A stretch of DNA of 32,678 bases from Candidatus Woesearchaeota archaeon (lineage in GTDB: Archaea; Nanobdellota; Nanobdellia; Woesearchaeales; UBA525): contig DAHXMN010000002.1 of assembly GCA_027371725.1 (NCBI GenBank), forward strand, positions 1 through 32,678, read 5' to 3'. Position 1 is the stretch's first letter, and each line of letters begins with the position of its first letter. This document shows positions 30,900 to 32,678 of the stretch, piece after piece. The notes beneath the pieces were generated by a model. That model had not been told where the DNA came from, did no database searches, and was given only the letters and a program-made list of their open reading frames with translations. The position numbers were made by a program, and so were the translations under genes.

Positions 30900-30907
30900 T
30901 TTTATAA
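30900..30907. promoter_or_regulatory. Near-symmetric TATA box between rps27e and structured element copy 2
   Basis: TTTTATAA reads as a TATA box on both strands. On minus it gives a ~25-nt leader for rps27e. On plus it predicts a start near 30930, the first base of the structured element at 30928-31100. Confidence 0.5.
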
Positions 30908-30927
30908 GGGTTGTGGTCGGGGGAAGA

Positions 30928-31100
30928 GCGTCATCGCCGCCTTGGCATGATGGCCGGGCGCGAACATCGAACATGCGGGAGCGACGAGTTATACGAGTCG
31001 GCCAGGAACGTAGCGACTGGCCCTGAGCGACCGCATAATCGTGAGCGCCCGACAATCGTCCCGGGCTGAGCGAGGGCAGCTTAGGCCGCGGCGATGATGC
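30928..31100 (+). ncRNA. Candidate structured RNA, copy 2 (flanks rps27e)
   Basis: About 173 nt closed by a 13-bp stem with one wobble (30928-30940 with 31088-31100). The inner 7-bp stem CGGGCGC/GCGCCCG (30955-30961 with 31045-31051) and the GA/GA tandem (30962-30963, 31043-31044) match copy 1. The apical arm starts ATGCGG/CCGCAT (30973-30978 with 31031-31036) and carries an extra hairpin GGCCAG-N11-CTGGCC (31000-31022). A plus-strand TATA box is placed to start transcription at the element's first base. It does not resemble RNase P, SRP or tRNA. Confidence 0.52.
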
Positions 31101-31134
31101 GAGGAACCGGGAGAAGAGAATGACGGACGCAAAC

Positions 31135-31142
31135 GTTTTTAA
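31135..31142 (+). promoter_or_regulatory. TATA-like box of the small membrane protein
   Basis: TTTTTAA centred 27 nt upstream of the ATG at 31166. Confidence 0.5.
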
Positions 31143-31165
31143 CCTCCGAAGACGAGGAAGGCGTC

Positions 31166-31462
31166 ATGGACGGGATGAAGGCGCGGCTGTTCGCGCTCGC
31201 CGCAGTCGCGGTGTTCGGGCTCTTCCTCCTCAAGGGGGTGACGACGGGCTTCGTGGTGAGCGAGAGCTGCTGCACGCCGCAGACGCAGGGGTGCGTGGCG
31301 GAGAAGGCGTGCCCGTTCCTCCAGCAACCAGCGGTCGTCGACGACAGCAGCGTCGTCGGGTTCCTGATCCTCCTGACTGCCGGGGCGCTCGTCGTCGGCG
31401 AGGTCGCGTGGCGGCGGCAGAGAAGGAAAGGGAAAGAAGGGATGACGATGCGCGTCGTCTAG
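31166..31462 (+). CDS. Small two-helix membrane protein, unknown
   Basis: A 98-aa protein with two hydrophobic segments: residues ~6-30 (LFALAAVAVFGLFLL then GVTTGFVV) and ~63-80 (VVGFLILLTAGALVVGEVA). The loop between has four cysteines (ESCCTPQTQGCVAEKACPF), probably outside the cytoplasm, and the C-terminus is basic. No family is recognised. The start is leaderless. The stop overlaps the stop of rpl44e on the other strand by 3-4 bases (CTAG). It interrupts the usual rpl44e-rps27e adjacency. Confidence 0.65.
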   Translation: MDGMKARLFALAAVAVFGLFLLKGVTTGFVVSESCCTPQTQGCVAEKACPFLQQPAVVDDSSVVGFLILLTAGALVVGEVAWRRQRRKGKEGMTMRVV

Positions 31463-31770
31463 ACGAACTCGACCTTCTTCGCGCGGAGGCCGCCTTTCTG
31501 GACGGACATCTTCTTGCACTCGGTGCACTGGTAGCGGAAGTCGGTCTTCTTGGAGAGCTTCTTGCCGGTCATCTTCGGCTTGGGCGGCTTGGAGTACTTG
31601 CCGAGATTGCCTGAGCCGCGGCGCTCGCCCCTGAGGCGGACGCGCACCTTGCTGCCGATGCTGAGCGGGTGGCTCTGGTTCCTGCCGCGGCTCTTCGACT
31701 GCGTGACCTTGTGCAGCGTGTGCTTGTTGCACCGCGGACAGTGCCGGTTCATCTGCTTCGGGACCTTCAT
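31459..31770 (-). CDS. rpl44e: Ribosomal protein L44e
   Basis: A 103-aa large-subunit protein near the E site. Zinc ligands are C11-x2-C14 (HCPRCNKHTLHKV) and C-x2-C in FRYQCTECKKM (~C81, C84). The central KPKMTGKKLSKKTDFRY and the terminal LRAKKVEFV are characteristic. ATG 31770 is supported by TTTAAA centred 26.5 nt upstream. It is the first of the L44e/S27e/aIF2 alpha/Nop10 series. Confidence 0.95.
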   Translation of the reverse strand: MKVPKQMNRHCPRCNKHTLHKVTQSKSRGRNQSHPLSIGSKVRVRLRGERRGSGNLGKYSKPPKPKMTGKKLSKKTDFRYQCTECKKMSVQKGGLRAKKVEFV

Positions 31771-31793
31771 GGCAGCGCTGGAACAGGGAGCCA

Positions 31794-31799
31794 TTTAAA
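31794..31799 (-). promoter_or_regulatory. TATA box of rpl44e
   Basis: TTTAAA centred 26.5 nt upstream of the ATG at 31770. Confidence 0.6.
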
Positions 31800-31960
31800 A
31801 ACCTTACTGTTGGACGGGGGATGGCGTCCGAGCAGAAACGCGGAAACGGAAGGGAGAGGGGAAGAGAAAGGGACGAAAGGAGGAAAGAAGAAAGGGGAAG
31901 AAAGGATGAGCGGAATAAGCAGGAAATTACCATATAGAAGGAAATTTGTGCAAAGCAACT

Positions 31961-31968
31961 TATATAAA
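31961..31968 (+). promoter_or_regulatory. TATA box of the membrane-anchored protein
   Basis: TATATAAA centred 26.5 nt upstream of the ATG at 31991; it excludes an earlier in-frame ATG at 31946 that precedes the box. Confidence 0.6.
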
Positions 31969-31990
31969 GAGCGGGGACGCAGGACGAGCC

Positions 31991-32521
31991 ATGGAAGTCA
32001 ACGGGAAGACCCTCACGCTCTGGGCGGCCATCGTCGCCCTCATCATCCTCACTATCATCTTCTGGGCCAGGAGCGAAGCGAACGTCGCGAAAGCCGACGC
32101 CGCGAACGAGATGAGCACAGCCCTCGTCGGCCTCTTGACGCAGCAGGGCTACCAGCGGGCGTACCCCGCCTGCCGGACGATCGCCCCCGGCAATTATCCC
32201 GCGCTCGAGGCGTGCCTGCAGCAGGCGAAACAGGGAGCGGACCTCACGACGCTGTTCGAGCGGAGCGACCTCCAGAAGCCGGACGCGAAACGCAACCTCA
32301 CCGGCTACATCGTCATCGAGAACACGCGCGGCGGCCGCACCTTCGCGAGCGCGAACTTCACGCTCAGCCACAACAACCAGGAGATTGCGCAGGGCTGCGT
32401 CACGCCCGGGGACATCGCGCCCGGCTACACGTGCCGGTTCGACTTCACCCAGCCGTGCGCCGCGGGCGACAACCTCGAGATCAAGTACGACGGCCAGCGC
32501 GCGTATCTCGAGACGTGCTGA
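31991..32521 (+). CDS. Membrane-anchored secreted protein, unknown
   Basis: A 176-aa protein with one N-terminal membrane helix (LWAAIVALIILTIIFWA, residues ~10-26) and a short cytoplasmic start. The middle (30-85) is helical with a Cys pair (YPACRTIA, LEACLQQ). The C-terminal ~75 residues form a predicted beta sandwich (LTGYIVIENTRGGRTFASAN ... YTCRFDFTQPC), similar in style to CARDB/FxLYD-like accessory domains, with three to four cysteines. No specific family is recognised. The start is set by the TATA box. Confidence 0.72.
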   Translation: MEVNGKTLTLWAAIVALIILTIIFWARSEANVAKADAANEMSTALVGLLTQQGYQRAYPACRTIAPGNYPALEACLQQAKQGADLTTLFERSDLQKPDAKRNLTGYIVIENTRGGRTFASANFTLSHNNQEIAQGCVTPGDIAPGYTCRFDFTQPCAAGDNLEIKYDGQRAYLETC

Positions 32522-32587
32522 ATCCTTCTCCGTGTACCGTTCAAGCACCAAATCTCATACTCAGGAGATCATTGTTGTGCGAGCCCG

Positions 32588-32645
32588 GTCCGCGCCAGGC
32601 GCGGTCGTGCGTGATGGACTGTGCGTCGTCGACGCACACAAGTCT
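32588..32645. other. Two hairpins at the right edge
   Basis: CCGCGCC-A-GGCGCGG (near 32591-32605) and GTGCGTC-GTC-GACGCAC (near 32622-32639) follow the last gene, with an A-rich tract after them. The element may continue beyond the window. Confidence 0.4.
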
Positions 32646-32678
32646 CACGCAGAAAAAAATGATGATAACGAACCGATA

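Noticed and set aside
30454..31100. Signal recognition particle or RNase P RNA
   Set aside because: GGCTAGGCC resembles an archaeal SRP motif, but it lies at the 3' end and no domain IV motif is present. RNase P core sequences are also absent.
1..32678. tRNA or rRNA genes, insertion sequences, prophage genes
   Set aside because: No T-arm (GGTTCRAATCC) cloverleaf, rRNA core sequence, transposase or integrase was found on either strand by reading.

Overview
The window is GC-rich archaeal DNA, probably from a DPANN-type or deep euryarchaeal lineage; the exact lineage cannot be fixed from this stretch alone. The support is the gene set: aIF2 gamma and alpha, Rpo7, Spt4, ribosomal proteins S24e, S27ae, S27e and L44e, Nop10, Orc1/Cdc6, an ATP-dependent DNA ligase, FtsZ and many proteins with class III (type IV pilin-like) signal peptides. 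Transcription signals are archaeal as well. At least fifteen genes have a TATA-like box centred 25.5-28 nt upstream of the start codon, which implies leaderless mRNAs. Most operon-internal or long-leader genes carry GAGG/GGAGG Shine-Dalgarno sites instead.

Layout. 1-870: the end of a radical SAM gene and a small unknown protein. 927-2770: a PIN-domain gene followed by the classical cluster rpo7-spt4-rps24e-rps27ae. 2914-5567: an acidic microprotein, a RibL-like nucleotidyltransferase, aIF2 gamma with a long charged N-terminal tail, and a 63-aa Cys-rich microprotein. 5568-8287: a structured intergenic region, ftsZ with a long leader, and a winged-helix regulator with a palindromic operator candidate. 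8288-12327: DNA ligase, an unknown 355-aa protein and orc1/cdc6. 12624-19042: a type IV pilus/Tad-like machine (pilin, two TadC-like membrane proteins, a TadA/VirB11 ATPase) with a wHTH-coiled-coil protein, and a decayed histidine phosphatase between them. 19188-29031: a cell-surface region with a 1071-aa Cys-rich secreted protein, a DUF192 protein, a three-gene operon including a von Willebrand A protein, and two pilin-like proteins. 29278-31770: nop10, aIF2 alpha, rps27e and rpl44e, with a small membrane protein inserted. 31991-32521: a membrane-anchored secreted protein.

How the parts fit. The left and right flanks are core information processing (transcription, translation initiation, ribosome, H/ACA RNP, replication). 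The middle is a cell-envelope programme: an assembly ATPase and platform proteins, a candidate major pilin, and about five further membrane-anchored proteins with pilin-like N-termini that could be its substrates or adhesins.

The most unusual signal is non-coding. Two intergenic elements flanking rps27e (30454-30578 and 30928-31100) share a core architecture: a 12-13 bp closing stem, a 7-bp inner stem bordered by tandem G-A pairs (K-turn-like), and a variable apical arm. Their stems differ by compensatory base changes. Three other intergenic regions (3080-3206, 22958-23040, 29096-29180) carry a second structured repeat with a G5/C5 hairpin at conserved spacing. These may belong to one dispersed family of structured RNA or REP-like elements.
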